From NCBI GenBank assembly GCA_000149265.1, contig CH003416.1:402285-466284 (forward strand): 64,000 nucleotides of DNA, given 5' to 3'. This document shows positions 32,825 to 45,400 of the stretch, one piece after another. The position numbers and the translations under genes are program-made. The first letter of the stretch is position 1. Each line of letters begins with the position of its first letter. The stretch is from Ciona savignyi (lineage: Eukaryota > Chordata > Ascidiacea > Phlebobranchia > Cionidae). Below the pieces are notes generated by a model. That model was not told where the DNA came from, ran no database searches, and saw nothing but the letters and a program-made list of their open reading frames with translations.

Positions 32825-35800
32825 ATGAATAATGAAAGAAAGCCATTACTGGATTCTCCAAAAGTTTCCATTGATGATGGCAAAAGTAAAAGTTTCTGTG
32901 GAGATATAGGAGATCCAAATCGGATTTTTACATCGAATGATTGTTTTAAGTTTGATGTGCTTTTTAAGCTTTGGTAAGTTATTTTAAAGGGATAGGAATA
33001 TAAAATTGGCTTATAGGATTACATTTCTTTCCTTTAAATAACGTAGATTTATAGTCAAATAAAGTAGAAAAAGTAATTTTGCTCTTCATTGATCTGTTTA
33101 AACTATGCTAAAAATAAAAATGCGACGTTTTATTTTACCATCTGATGACGGAAAAAATAAAATAATGTGTGACATTCTTATATTGCCCAAGCAACTCGAA
33201 ATTATAAAAATAATATGTCTGATTATGTTAAGAACTTTTATTATTTTTCTATTTCTTGAGATCATTAGCAGTACTTAATTCTATGTGCAAATGCATATTC
33301 TTAATAGTTGGTTGTGTTTGTTTCTTCAGGAAGCTACTTTTGTTATGACAATCCGGCTGCTCTTCATAATGAGATAATTGCTGATTTGGATTTAAATGAA
33401 GCAACCTATATGCAGTTATATGCATGGTAAGTACAAAAATATACCGACTGCACGTATTTTAGTTTTTAAAATGTACCACCAAGCTTCCAGTTTTGTATAT
33501 TATGGTAGTGTATTTCGCAATTTAACATATATTTTGAATATACTGATTTTTAAATATATTTTATTTTTGTAATATATCGCCTATTTATTTGCAGGTATTC
33601 ATGGCCAAATGTGATTTTATGTTTCTTCGGAGGATTTTTACTCGATCGAGTGCTTGGTGTACGCCTTGGAAGCATTGTTTTTAGTCTTTTTGTACTTTCT
33701 GGTCAACTTGTATTTGCACTTGGTATATATCTACATTTTACGATTACAGTGCAGTTATATTATAGTTTTACTGTACCATTACTCTTTTTATTTCTTATCA
33801 AAATATAAATTCATAAAATGTCTACATTAGCTAATTTTTTTTAAATAAATTAAAAAGATATATATTTAAGGGTAGTGGGGGTCTTTGTGGTAAACTTTAA
33901 AGATATATTTCTGGTGTCCAAGAATCATACAAAAAACCGTCACTAAACATTACAATGGTATCGTGGTATGAGATATCCAAGATTATTTTATAAATCAAAT
34001 CAAGTATCATTTAACTTTTATAGGTGCAACGCTGGAAAAAATGTGGCTCATGGATTTGGGGAGGTTAATATTTGGAATAGGCGGAGAGTCATTAGCAGTG
34101 GCCCAAAACACCTACGCTGTGCTTTGGTTTAAGGAGAAAGAGTTGAATCTTGTGTTTGGACTTCAACTCAGCATGGCCAGAGTGGTTCGTATAAGATAAA
34201 ATATCCGAATTGTTTTTTTATCGCTACTTTCGCTGGATGTGGAACATGCGAGACGATGAATTAGACTTGCAAACATTTCCTTTAAAGGTGTTATCCTACA
34301 TTTATCAAATGTAAATCCTTCAATACAGATTTCCCTCAATACTATATACAGAGGTTCAAAATGGCCATTTGGTATTATAAGCGCGCCTACCATTAAATTC
34401 AGTCAAGTCTACAAAGAGTTTGGTTCTCATCACATCATATTTCAGGGTAGTACAGTAAACATGAATATCATGGGGCCTGTCTATGGATGGGTGAAACAGG
34501 GAATCAAATCTGACCGCACACTTGGAATATCGCTTTTTATAGGTAAGTTTTATTTATGATTTACTTTTTAGTTTATTTGCAGCTGCCTGATTTACGGGAT
34601 GGAAAAAGGCAGTGCAACATGTGAACGTCATGTTTTAATGTAAATTTGCTACAGCTTTTCCAGTGTGTTAATTATAGGTTTCCTTCGAATCCAAAGGGAA
34701 TTCGGTGGAACGCGTTATCCAATCAGGTTAAAACTTCAGAAATCCTAACTGGAAAGCCAATAGTTTGCTTTGACTTTTACTTTTTCAAAAATTTGAAGGG
34801 GAATTCCCGCTATCGGAAAAAATGTAAAAAAGGCAAATTTTATTACCCAGTGTACTCCAGGAAATCCCAAAAATATACTAGGCCTAACCAATCATAAATA
34901 CAATCTTATTACACATTCAAATAAGGTGGAAACACAAAACTAAGATGAATATAAAATTTAAATAGAAACAAAAAAGATGCGTACGGTATGCCCCAAACCT
35001 ATCTTTAAACCTTTTTTGTGAAATCCCCATTTATTAAATTTCAAAGAAACTAATAATCAGTAGCATTTACGCTTTATACAACCCGGAAGAAAATGTCCAA
35101 TTGAGTTAAATATTATGGTGATGTTAGCTTATATGGTTTGGATCTATAGTGGAAAATTCTAGATATATTAGGTCAGAGAAACTCCGGAGATACCTAAGAA
35201 TATAAACATAATATGCGAATGTTTGGCAACGGTTTTTATATAACAGCATTATTTTAAAACTGTTAAAGATTATTTACTTTATATTGTAGGGAATGATGTA
35301 CTAGTACCGGGTAGGTGAATAAAATAAACTCAGAAAAGGGGCCAAAAGGACCTTACAAACAGAAAGAATGGAAAATCTGTTATAATATTAAATTCATAAA
35401 CTCAAATACTTTATGTAGAAAACATGGATATTAAGTTTGGATTAGTCACTCAGGAACGCATTAGTTTCTGCTTGCAGAAACAAACATCATACACCATAGG
35501 CGGATAGTTTTAAAATGTCGCTTGGTTGCGAATGCAACAACATGGGCAGTAGATGGGTTTGCAGCAATAAAACCTTTATGCAATTTTAACCAAAAAAAAG
35601 CTTTTTTGAATTTAATTTTGTAAGTAGATCAAATGATTGCTACACCTACGCCAGCACTTCAGCAATGAAAGCGACAGTATTTAACATGAATCATATTCTA
35701 TTCATTCATTTATCTAAATTCTTTACGTTCCTGACACAGCTGCGATCACCTGTGTGTTTTCACTCGGGTGTGCCCTCGTGTTAGCATACCTTGACAGACG

Positions 35801-38800
35801 AGCAGAGAGGATGTTGGAAAGGAAGAAGGATGAAAATGAGGAGGTGGTCAAGTTCACTGATGTCAAACACTTCTCTTTCCAACTATGGATGGTGTTTTGT
35901 GTGTGTGTTGGCTACTACGTGGCTGTCTTTCCCTTCATAGGCTTGGGAAAGTAAGAAGAGTTTGATATTAATCTATGGTGTAGCATAATTTATAAAGAGT
36001 CTTTTCTATATTAAGTTTATTTGAACCAAATTAAAAGAAGAAAAATGCAGTAATTGCAAACCCACCAAAATGTGGTTGAGGTCCAAACATGAATTCTTTA
36101 CATATTCTTATTTATTTCCAATCAGTATCATTTTGTTGTAAAAAACTTTTAATACCCATACCATTCCCGGTAAATATAACATATTGGTGACAAACTTCAA
36201 GCTTGACTAAAGCAAATGAAAATCAAATTATATCTTTGACATACAATAACTTAAAATACCATTACTTCATAAGACTTTTTTTAAAGAGTATTTTTCGAAG
36301 AGAAATTTGGATTCAGCCCTTCCAGTGCAAGTGCTGTTAACAGGTAGGATGATGGTTAGTTGTTAGTTTTTAAATTACTCTTTTTTATTAATTGGTGATA
36401 AAATATACAAGTTGACCAAACAAGGCAGGTCCTTGTTTTTATATTGTGTGGTACATATTGTATGTTAACCACCTACAATATATTTTTTGGAAATTATAAT
36501 ATTTTGATTTAATTTGTCTACATTTATTCTTCTGATTACCTTCGTCAGTTTAACTAAATAATGGGTTATGTTATATATATGAGTTACTTTTTACTAGAAG
36601 ATATCTACATGTATGATCAGGCCCATGTAGTTACAAACATTGATTTCCTCCCCAGCATTGTTTACATCCTTTCTGCTCCATGCTCCCCAGTATTGGGCTT
36701 CCTGGTTGACAGACTTGGTTACAACATATTCTGGGTGATCTTGGCTGTGTTGTCCACACTCAGCAGTCATGGGTTACTTGCTTTTACTTTCCTGAACCCT
36801 TGGGTTGCTATGGTAGGTTGCTAAAGTATTTTTGGCTAATATTGCTGTTTCATTTTTGTGTATTATATTGAGCGGGCTGCAGATTTTTTTATATCCTATT
36901 CTGATACAGAAAGATCAGTAGAGGCCTTGGTAAAAAAAGGATTCAATCTTTGTATTTTTAATTAACAAGCCACAAAAGATAGCCTAATAAGCAATGCAGA
37001 TTATGCCTAGTTTGTATACAATGTGACATCATGCATGATTTTCTGTCTAAAACATATGTAATCATTTGTTCCACATTTAATTACAACCACCATTTCCAGT
37101 GCATAATGGGTGTTTCATATTCCTTATTGGCGTGTGCGTTGTGGCCGATGGTTGCTTTCCTTGTACCTCAACATCAGCTCGCTACTGCATATGGATTGTA
37201 AGTTACATACTTGAAATATTTCATTTGTTAATAATGTTTTCCAAATAAGTACAGTACAGCATTGTACATTGATATGTACCAAGGAGTACAAATCCAACCC
37301 TTTAGAAAGTAGTCCAAACAAAAAAGATGTGACTAAATTTCCATATATCACCTGGCTTGTAATCTGTGCTAATTAATGGACTCATTTGGCTTCTGTTTGA
37401 CCTTATACTAAAACTCCAATGGTCTTTCGATTTTTTAATTAATCTTAAAAAAGTAGCATAAAAATTATATGCTCACCATTAATAAATTTTCATAAATTTA
37501 AATTTTAAAGGGTTTGCTAAAAAGGTTCACAGTTACACTTAACACAAATATGACCCAATGCACAGCACGCAATCTAACGCTTGGTGTGATATTTTTTTAT
37601 AAGTGTACCTGGTGTGTGAAGTATATTTCTTTCTATTTTAGCAATAGTTACCCCCTTAAAAAAGTAATAAAAATGAAATAAGAAACAGAGATACTGAGCT
37701 CTGTTTATATTAAACGGTCAAGTATTGAACTCATTCTAATTTTCCCTTTGTTTAACAATCACCAATCATTTCCCGTATTTCAGCATGCAGTCCATACAGA
37801 ACCTAGGGCTTGCCGTTATTTCACTCCTGGCTGGTGCTATTCTCGATAGTTCTGGATATTTCATGCTTGAACTATTCTACTGTGCATGTATCTGTGGTTA
37901 GTAAGCTTTGGTATTTAATTAATTGGTCCACTGAATTTTAAGGCCCATATAACTTTGATCTGTGACACTTCTGTAAATGTAATATAAACTGACTTTTATT
38001 TTAATGACCTCTGTATTGTCTAAATTAAATTTCTCAATGTAATCACTTAATCCAACAATATATAATTGGTGTTTTGTTACATGCATGACAGAGTATTTTA
38101 ATATTTCACTTCTCTTTCCTAGTTGCATTGATTGCTGCACTCTTGTTGTATCTAGTGGACCTTGGAAGAGGCAGTGGTCTCAATTTATCTGCCAAAATGC
38201 GAGATGCACTTTCCGCCACAGAAGCTGATACGTGAGTGATTTGATTCAGTATGACAAAAATCAACTAATTCAAAAATGTTACACTGTGACAGCAGTTTTA
38301 AACCAACAAAATGAACTAATGAAAAACAATAATATTATTATATATACCTCTATCTTGTTCCATTTTGTAAATAGTTTATAATTTTAATCTAAGTTTTATC
38401 TTAATTATAAGTTTGATGATGATAAAAATAAAATAAAAACCAAGGTAAATTATAAAATTAAAATAATTGTTAAACAAGGGCTATTTTGTATCGAGTTGCC
38501 AGAAGTATGATCGTTTGTTTTATCTCTATTTTATATTTAAGTTTATGAACTAAATTCAAGCTATTGCATTACAGCACCGATGAGGTAACGGATATTCAAG
38601 GAATACATCCAGTACACCATCGACCTATGACTGCATTTGGAATTCGAAATCGCTATTATTCAAGGTTGGTAATGGCCGGATTTGGTAATGTATACCTAGT
38701 AAGTAGGTACATGTGGTGCAGTCGGTAGGATTGTGTTATTCTGGTGGGCGGGTTTAAGTTGTTATGTGTTACCCTAATAACCTAAGCCATTAACTTGTGG

Positions 38801-39236
38801 TAAAACTGGTTAATTTTTATTTTTGATTAAAGGACTGGTGAATGGCGCGGAATATTATATTTCAAATTGAACCCAGATAGTACAATCTGATCCAATATGT
38901 GAGGAAAGAATGCAGTTGTACCCAGTGTTTTTCACTTGGCTTTTTTGGCCAGCTATTGTATGTGATTAGTGCTGAATATTTTAAATGGCATTTTTTATTA
39001 TGGAAAAAGGCTATGTCTGTTAAATGCTTTTTTACGAATAATTGAGTATAGTGGTTAGGTAAAGAAGCCGATTAATTTTAACAACCAGAAAGCTTACATA
39101 CCACTGTCTTTAAACTCTTACATCAGCATTTTTATATGTGGCATCTTTCAGGATTGGAGCGCAGATTCCAGAGCACCTGTTTGCACACACAAGCCTCCAT
39201 AGATCAAGAGCACCTTCGTATGATTCTATTTCTTAA
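32825..39236 (+). CDS. MFSD1: MFSD1 lysosomal transporter (13 exons, one apparent frame break)
   Basis: Exons: 32825-32973, 33330-33426, 33595-33722, 34024-34184, 34446-34542, 35740-35950, 36287-36343, 36656-36812, 37100-37197, 37784-37896, 38123-38231, 38575-38664, 39152-39236; all GT-AG and in phase apart from exon 1. The product is 467 residues if one base is removed from the T run at 32925-32929. N-terminal ERKPLL is an ExxxLL lysosomal sorting motif; next come helix 1 (LSLMCFLSFGSYFCYDNPAA), CFFGGFLLDRVLG, GIGGESLAVAQNTYAV, LNLVFGLQLSMARVGSTVNM, VAVFPFIGLGK, and ALWPMVAFLVPQHQLATAYG. MFSD1 is a lysosomal dipeptide uniporter that works with GLMP. AATAAA at 39782. Helix 1 is in a different frame from the N-terminus, see findings. 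Confidence 0.94.
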
Positions 39237-39922
39237 ATTCGTGTCCACACTGTGCTATGACGATCAAGTGCATTATGTTTCTATTTTTCAGCAATTTTTC
39301 AATTGTTCTCATTTTACCCTTTATATCGCTGTAATTTTACCATTTTACACCATTTCCGCATAAATACATTTCTTGCCTTTTTAAATTTTATTTTCCAACA
39401 AAAAAATAAGTGTTTAACACTGTAGTGTGTAGTTCTTGTTACACAATCGAAGATCTGGCAGATAACTACATTTTCAGACTTGTTGGTTGATATTGTGTTG
39501 AAACCAGTGTTTTTTTTATCTTTTTAGTGATTTTTTTCATAACAGAGTTTTACAAAATCTGTAACACGTAAAAAGATGGTTATGACTTTGTCAATTTGAG
39601 GTGGTTTGTTTGGTACTACACATTTGTTCATCATTATTGTACTGTCATTGCTTGTATTTTTACACAACTTCTAGCTGCAAATCCTCTACACCCATTTTAT
39701 TCATTTTATAGATAAAATAAGTATCTGCTTTAGATTTATTTTTCAATCAATGTTTTGTGTTCATGCATAGCCTTATTGTATAATAAAGTAGTCATTGCGA
39801 ATTGCAACGTTTATTTTTGAACATTTAAAATTACTTTATAATTTGACAATTCTCATTGTACAAATCCTAGTTAAGACTACATGTGGCGTTTTTTTTTAAC
39901 ACAAAACAATTATAATAAATTT

Positions 39923-40210
39923 CGGCCGGTTGGTCTGGCGGTTAAATGCGTCGCCTTTCAATCGAAAGGTTGTAGGTGCGAAACTGGTCGCTAGCTAGTC
40001 GGTTGTGTCCTAGGGCAAGGCACTTTAATGACATTGCCTGAACCCAGCGGAATAATGGGTTCTACTAAAATTGAGGGAACGTGTCTATCATATACAACAC
40101 ACTGCAATAGCTCCGGTAACCTGACAGCGGGCGCGAGGTGATCTGACGATTGCCCGTGTTTTAACCTCATTGGTTTTCCCATTCACGGGAATAAACATGA
40201 ATATCCTATA
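39923..40210 (+). repeat. SINE, near full length
   Basis: Plus-strand copy with the head GGCCGGTTGGTCTGGCGGTT, B-box-like GGTGCGAAAC, the central GTGTCC..GGGCAAGGCACTTTA and an AATATCCTATA end. It lies in the MFSD1 3' flank. Confidence 0.92.
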
Positions 40211-40989
40211 AATTTACAATTATCTAACAGCTGTTAAAGCTATTTTACTGTGTTACAGATGTCCATTTTTTAGAGAATTTGTCCAACTGTATTGCTCAAT
40301 TTGTACACTAAAACTTCAATTTTCCCATTTGTTAATTAAGTTATTTTATAGTTAAAAAAAATTACCATAAATTAAAAATTACGAGCTTAATAAGAAATGT
40401 TACATAGTTTTTTTACCATACTTAAATCTAGGAGCTGTGGTTTAAATTAAACTACCTTGTGACGCCACGTAGGATAACTACGTCGATAATTTTTAAGGCA
40501 AATTTTCCGCTGCATATTATAAATTTTTTATTGAACTACTACAAATTCATTTATATGCCACAACAGTTCAGTCGTACTTATGTCGGTAACAGTTGTAACA
40601 AACTTATCTACCATAATTTTTCCACAAAACAACACATGTTCATTGTCAAGAATCAGAGTAGGCCTGCCAATACAGTGTATTATATGTTATATCCCCAACC
40701 AACAGCGACAAATACATCAAGCTCCCTGACCTTTGGCACATGTGAGATATGGAAGCGGTATAAAGTTATTGTGAATGCCTTTGCGACAAGGTAAAACGTG
40801 CTCAAAACCGAAAGTCTCCGTTGGTGTGAAACCTCGTCGTTTGTCAGCGTAAGATGGAAACAACAGCCACAGGGGCTGCGCTGGAACGTACAATGATTCA
40901 GTACACTTACAATAAAAACACACCTCACGCATTCAACACCATAAAACACTTGTGGTTGCAACATTCATAGACTGGTCTTGTTTCTATAC

Positions 40990-41439
40990 CAGTGCTCCGC
41001 AACCTTTTATCACTCAAGGCTCAAGCAACATTTAGAAACTTACAACATTTGACGGCACATTGCAGTCAAAAATGTAAATTATGTTAAAAATAAACTAATT
41101 CACAGTATCATTTATTTTATGCAATATTTGAGCTTGTTTTAATACACACAGTTCGACTCAATCTTCGAAAGAGCAGCAACTCTTTAGTAAGTTTAGTTCA
41201 TTCTAGTACAATCGATAAAGTATTAGTAAAGGCATGACAAAAAAATCTGATTATTGCGTAATAAAAATATAATTAAAGGCGGTCTTCAGACAAGATATAT
41301 ACATTTGATATTATAATTAGAACAGGGCAATAGTCGTAATATTCAAAATTGCAAAAACAAAAATCCTTTTTATTTGGTAATAACTGTGTTTAAAATAGTA
41401 TTCATATTTTCCCGCGGTACAGCAGGTTGCGGACCACTG
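40990..41439. mobile_element. hAT-type MITE (450 bp)
   Basis: The left end CAGTGCTCCGCAACCT and right end AGGTTGCGGACCACTG are inverted repeats (one difference). The flanks are TTCTATAC (40982-40989) and TTCTATAG (41440-41447), an 8-bp target duplication with one change. CAG termini plus 8 bp point to the hAT superfamily. No transposase is present. It differs in sequence from the element at 30416. Confidence 0.85.
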
Positions 41440-42431
41440 TTCTATAGTAAATTGCCCTTTAATGTTTACAAATATCAGGGGGACCACCAATCCGACTGCG
41501 AACACGCGTCCTTTTATTAGTAGTTTTTTTTAAAAACTGGGGCAAAAAATGAATAAACTAAACTAAACTAAACAAACAAGTAGAATCTAGATTTATTTTC
41601 TACAAATGCGTGATGAAACAAAATAATTAAAATGATGTAACAAGGCACGATGAGCAAATCAAGCAATTATTCATGAAGGTGACGCAGCATTATTGGTATA
41701 GCAGCAGATTCAAGTAATTTGCGAGAAAACGAACATTTCAGGCTGAAAAGAAATAAAAAATACAATTAATACAATTTATGATTTAGTTACTGGATTGTGA
41801 TTACAATAGTTAGAATGTAACTTTATAGTTCTGCTAACTAATACAATTACTTTCATACAAATGTAAAAAAAACACTAAAACGGTTGGCAGTTACTCAAAT
41901 CCAATGGAAATAATAAAGACAGTTATGATTAAAAAAGTACCCGTCATATGATTGTTGTGTTAATATTATTTTTGTAAAAGCAGTTTAAAAAGAGATTTGC
42001 TGCTATTCAGAGTCACAGTGGTTAGAATGTTATGGGTAATACAATATGACTGCAACACATGTTTCTAGTAGTACGTTTCTAAAGTAAGGAACTATTAAAT
42101 GAAAAATGTACAAGGTATGATATTCAGTGGGGTACAAATGGTAGAAAAAAATCAGGAGAAACTGTTAAAAAGGCATGCACAAACAGCTCAAATTTTTAAA
42201 TACAAAACTCTTTCTATAAAAACTGCAAATTATGAAACTTTATGAAATCTCAAAATTGATAAAAAAAAGCTGAGAAATGGGCACAGTAGGATGAAAATTC
42301 TTTATGATATTGGCAGTGTTTTTTTGAGTATCAAGCAACACGCATCGCATTTCAACAGCTCTTAAAACAGGATTTCGAAGAGCTTTATGCGTCATGAAAG
42401 GTTACGCAAACAATATGAGTGCTTTGACCAA

Positions 42432-45400
42432 TCAAAGTTCGTCATGTGATGCCCATTGCACCAATCCAAAGAATGAAACATCACGATTCATATCCACACT
42501 CGTCTGTGGATATGTAGTCGATATGTACACATTATCGAATGCATGCAACTGACGAACACCTGTAATGTTTATTTCGATGAAATAACACAAAATTGCTTGC
42601 ATACATAAATTACAGTTATTATTGATACAAATAACAAGATCAGCATAATTACTGCTACTGTTAAATGCCAAACATTTTGGAATACTTAGGTAACTACTTA
42701 CATTTACTACTGTTTTTTTATCAAAAATATATATTAAATATATATTTTTTAATTAATGGCCACCTTTTAAGTTGGATTATATAATAATAAACCATTTAAT
42801 GTGCAAAAAGGACAAAGTCCATACAAGCAAAACAACATTTGAGTTAAATATTGAATGAAGCCACATGATTAATAGAGGTAATTATAAGGCTATTATGGCA
42901 CCCAAAACAAACATTTAGTGACATAATTACCACTTCAGATTAAGTGCTTGGCAGTCTTTTAAGCTGTGTATATTTTAAATGCAGCAGCTGTCAAAACCAC
43001 TATATTTTATTTAAAAATCGATTAATGTAGCTTTTGTGTGAAATAAAAGCTGTACATCCAGAATTTAAATACAAATCAGGGTATAAATTAAAGACATTTT
43101 CAAAACTGTATCAATTTCTAACAAACCTTAAAAAAGGATTAAAATATGCAATTATACACATACACACACACACACACACATGTATATGCATATATGATGC
43201 ATAATTATGATTAAACACCTTTTTTGATCCAAACCATTAAATAAATCAAACTAACCTGACGTAAAGCAACTACTATGTTGTGAAACCCTCTTGCACCGCA
43301 GAAATGTTTTTCCATTGATTTTTACCTCATGGCTAAGAAAACTTGTGGAAGTATCAACAGTCAGTAACTGTAGAAAATTATTGGTTAATATTGTGGGTGG
43401 GGTTTACAGTTTGCGATGCTATAAATTTTACAACTCGCAACAAATAAAACATATATAATTTTATTTTTCGATAAAACCAAAAAGATGGAAATTAAATATT
43501 TTTTGATTCTATTTCTAGTGCTTAAAAATTGCTATGATTCAATGTCAAGTGAAAAAAATTGGTGTCACATTTAGAACATTATTTTGCTTATTGTCAAAAA
43601 TGAAGTTGTTTTTGTTAAAATTCTACTCTCACATGGCTACGTTAAGTCAATTTACAGATATAATATAGAAAGAGAGAATTTAAAAGACATCTTTTTAAAA
43701 AAAGTATTGCATTTTAATGTAAATGGTCATATAATATTGCTTAGATGTTGGTTGCAAAGTAAAATGTTATTTGAAAACTAAATTTATTGGGAAGCGGGTG
43801 GATTGGACCATTACGTTTGCCATTGCACATCTTTGAATCTTAATGTTGATCAAATTAGTTAGCATATTGATTGTAATAGAAAATTAACACCAAATGGTGT
43901 TACAAGGCACTTATGAACATTACCCAGCACAGTCTAAAAACTTTACACTTCTTACTTTAAGATGCCCTATAAATATTTAGTTCTTTGGTATTTATCCAAT
44001 CATATAAACTTAGTTAAAAAAGTGAGAACACATCAGATTATACTTTTGGCTCAGTGGTATCTATTGGCACAAGGCTCCAACCTACAAAGTAAGGCTTTTG
44101 CCACTACAAAAGTAACCAGGCAGGACAACCAACATTATTAAAAGAACCTATTGTTGCGGTTTTATATCAACCAATATAATAAGACATTTTTCATTGTAAC
44201 ACCAAACATTTTTCAAATGTTTTAAAATTTCACAATTCGAACAAACAATTTCTTGCTAGTAAATATTATAATATGTAAATAAATTCAAAGACTGATATAA
44301 AAACCAGAGTAGCATACAATTGGTTGTTAAAAATAATGGTTTAAGTTGTTGGGAAGTAAAGCAGCACAGTAACACTCAAAATGGAAAAAGTGTTCAAACA
44401 TCCATTTTAAAAGGTGAGTAAAACTTATAAAAAATAAACAATACTATACCGTAATCTAAAATGATTTTTACATTATTTTTATGCAAATAATTTTCATGCC
44501 AATGTGAAAATTTTTGCAATTTACAATTTATGAAACTACAAACATTTTTAATATCCTACCTGGCTGTATAGGTAGTATAGCCCGGGTGATATCACTTGCA
44601 CTGTCCCATTATGTTGAAAATAACGAAGTGCGTTGTTGGTGCTCCAATCAGTCTTGACCCAATGGTTGAGTACACCATCTGTAACATTTCATGCATGGGT
44701 TCAGGTTTATTATCTTTAAGGGAGGTATAAACACAAACTTATTTTTTAAAAGTTTTGGTAGTCAGCCACTGAAACAGGAATTTGTAAGGTTTATGAGCGA
44801 ACAGTGATTTACTGTCGTTTCATGGAAAGTATGAACATTACAGAAGCTTGGTTAATGATAAACTATGACACGTACTAAAATCAAGTGCTCGTGATATAAC
44901 AAGAAAACACGTACTTGGACTGCTTGGTATAAACGCAGAGCCATCACCTTCTAAATGAAGAACCGCCGAGCTGAGCTAAATAAGAAGTTTGGTTGTTTGA
45001 GAGCAAACAGAACAGCCACAAACAAATTTAATTATGGCTCACAAAGAGATGTTTACCAAGGCCAACCTAAGTTTGTCCACGTGGCTCACTGGTATTTTAT
45101 AATATTTGCCAACCAACATATTCTCCATTTCTGACAAGAAAGCAATTAAAATCAGGTACTGGGTAAGCTTGTTTTAATATTACATGTCATTAAAAAACTC
45201 TACATGGAAAAGGTTGCTGTTAATTAAAATTTGTACTTTATTGCTAATATAAAATAGCATCAGATAAAATGACAAAAAAGACATATATCAATGTCATTTA
45301 TTTCACATTTAGAAAATCTTATTTAGTGCTGTATACAATACAAAAATTGCGATCAATACAGATCAGGATTTAGCTCTACAATAGGACGGTCATAACAATC

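Larger units (their letters stand above)
39237..42431. other. Convergent intergenic region between MFSD1 and EDA
   Basis: It holds the two 3' UTRs, a full SINE (39923-40210) and a second hAT-type MITE (40990-41439). A less AT-rich patch at 40640-40970 has overlapping open frames on both strands, none of which I recognise. A possible EDA poly(A) signal (minus strand) is at 41597-41592. Confidence 0.5.

Noticed and set aside
40459..40794. 111-codon plus-strand frame
   Set aside because: It does not begin at a convincing start, overlaps frames on the other strand, and no domain is recognised.
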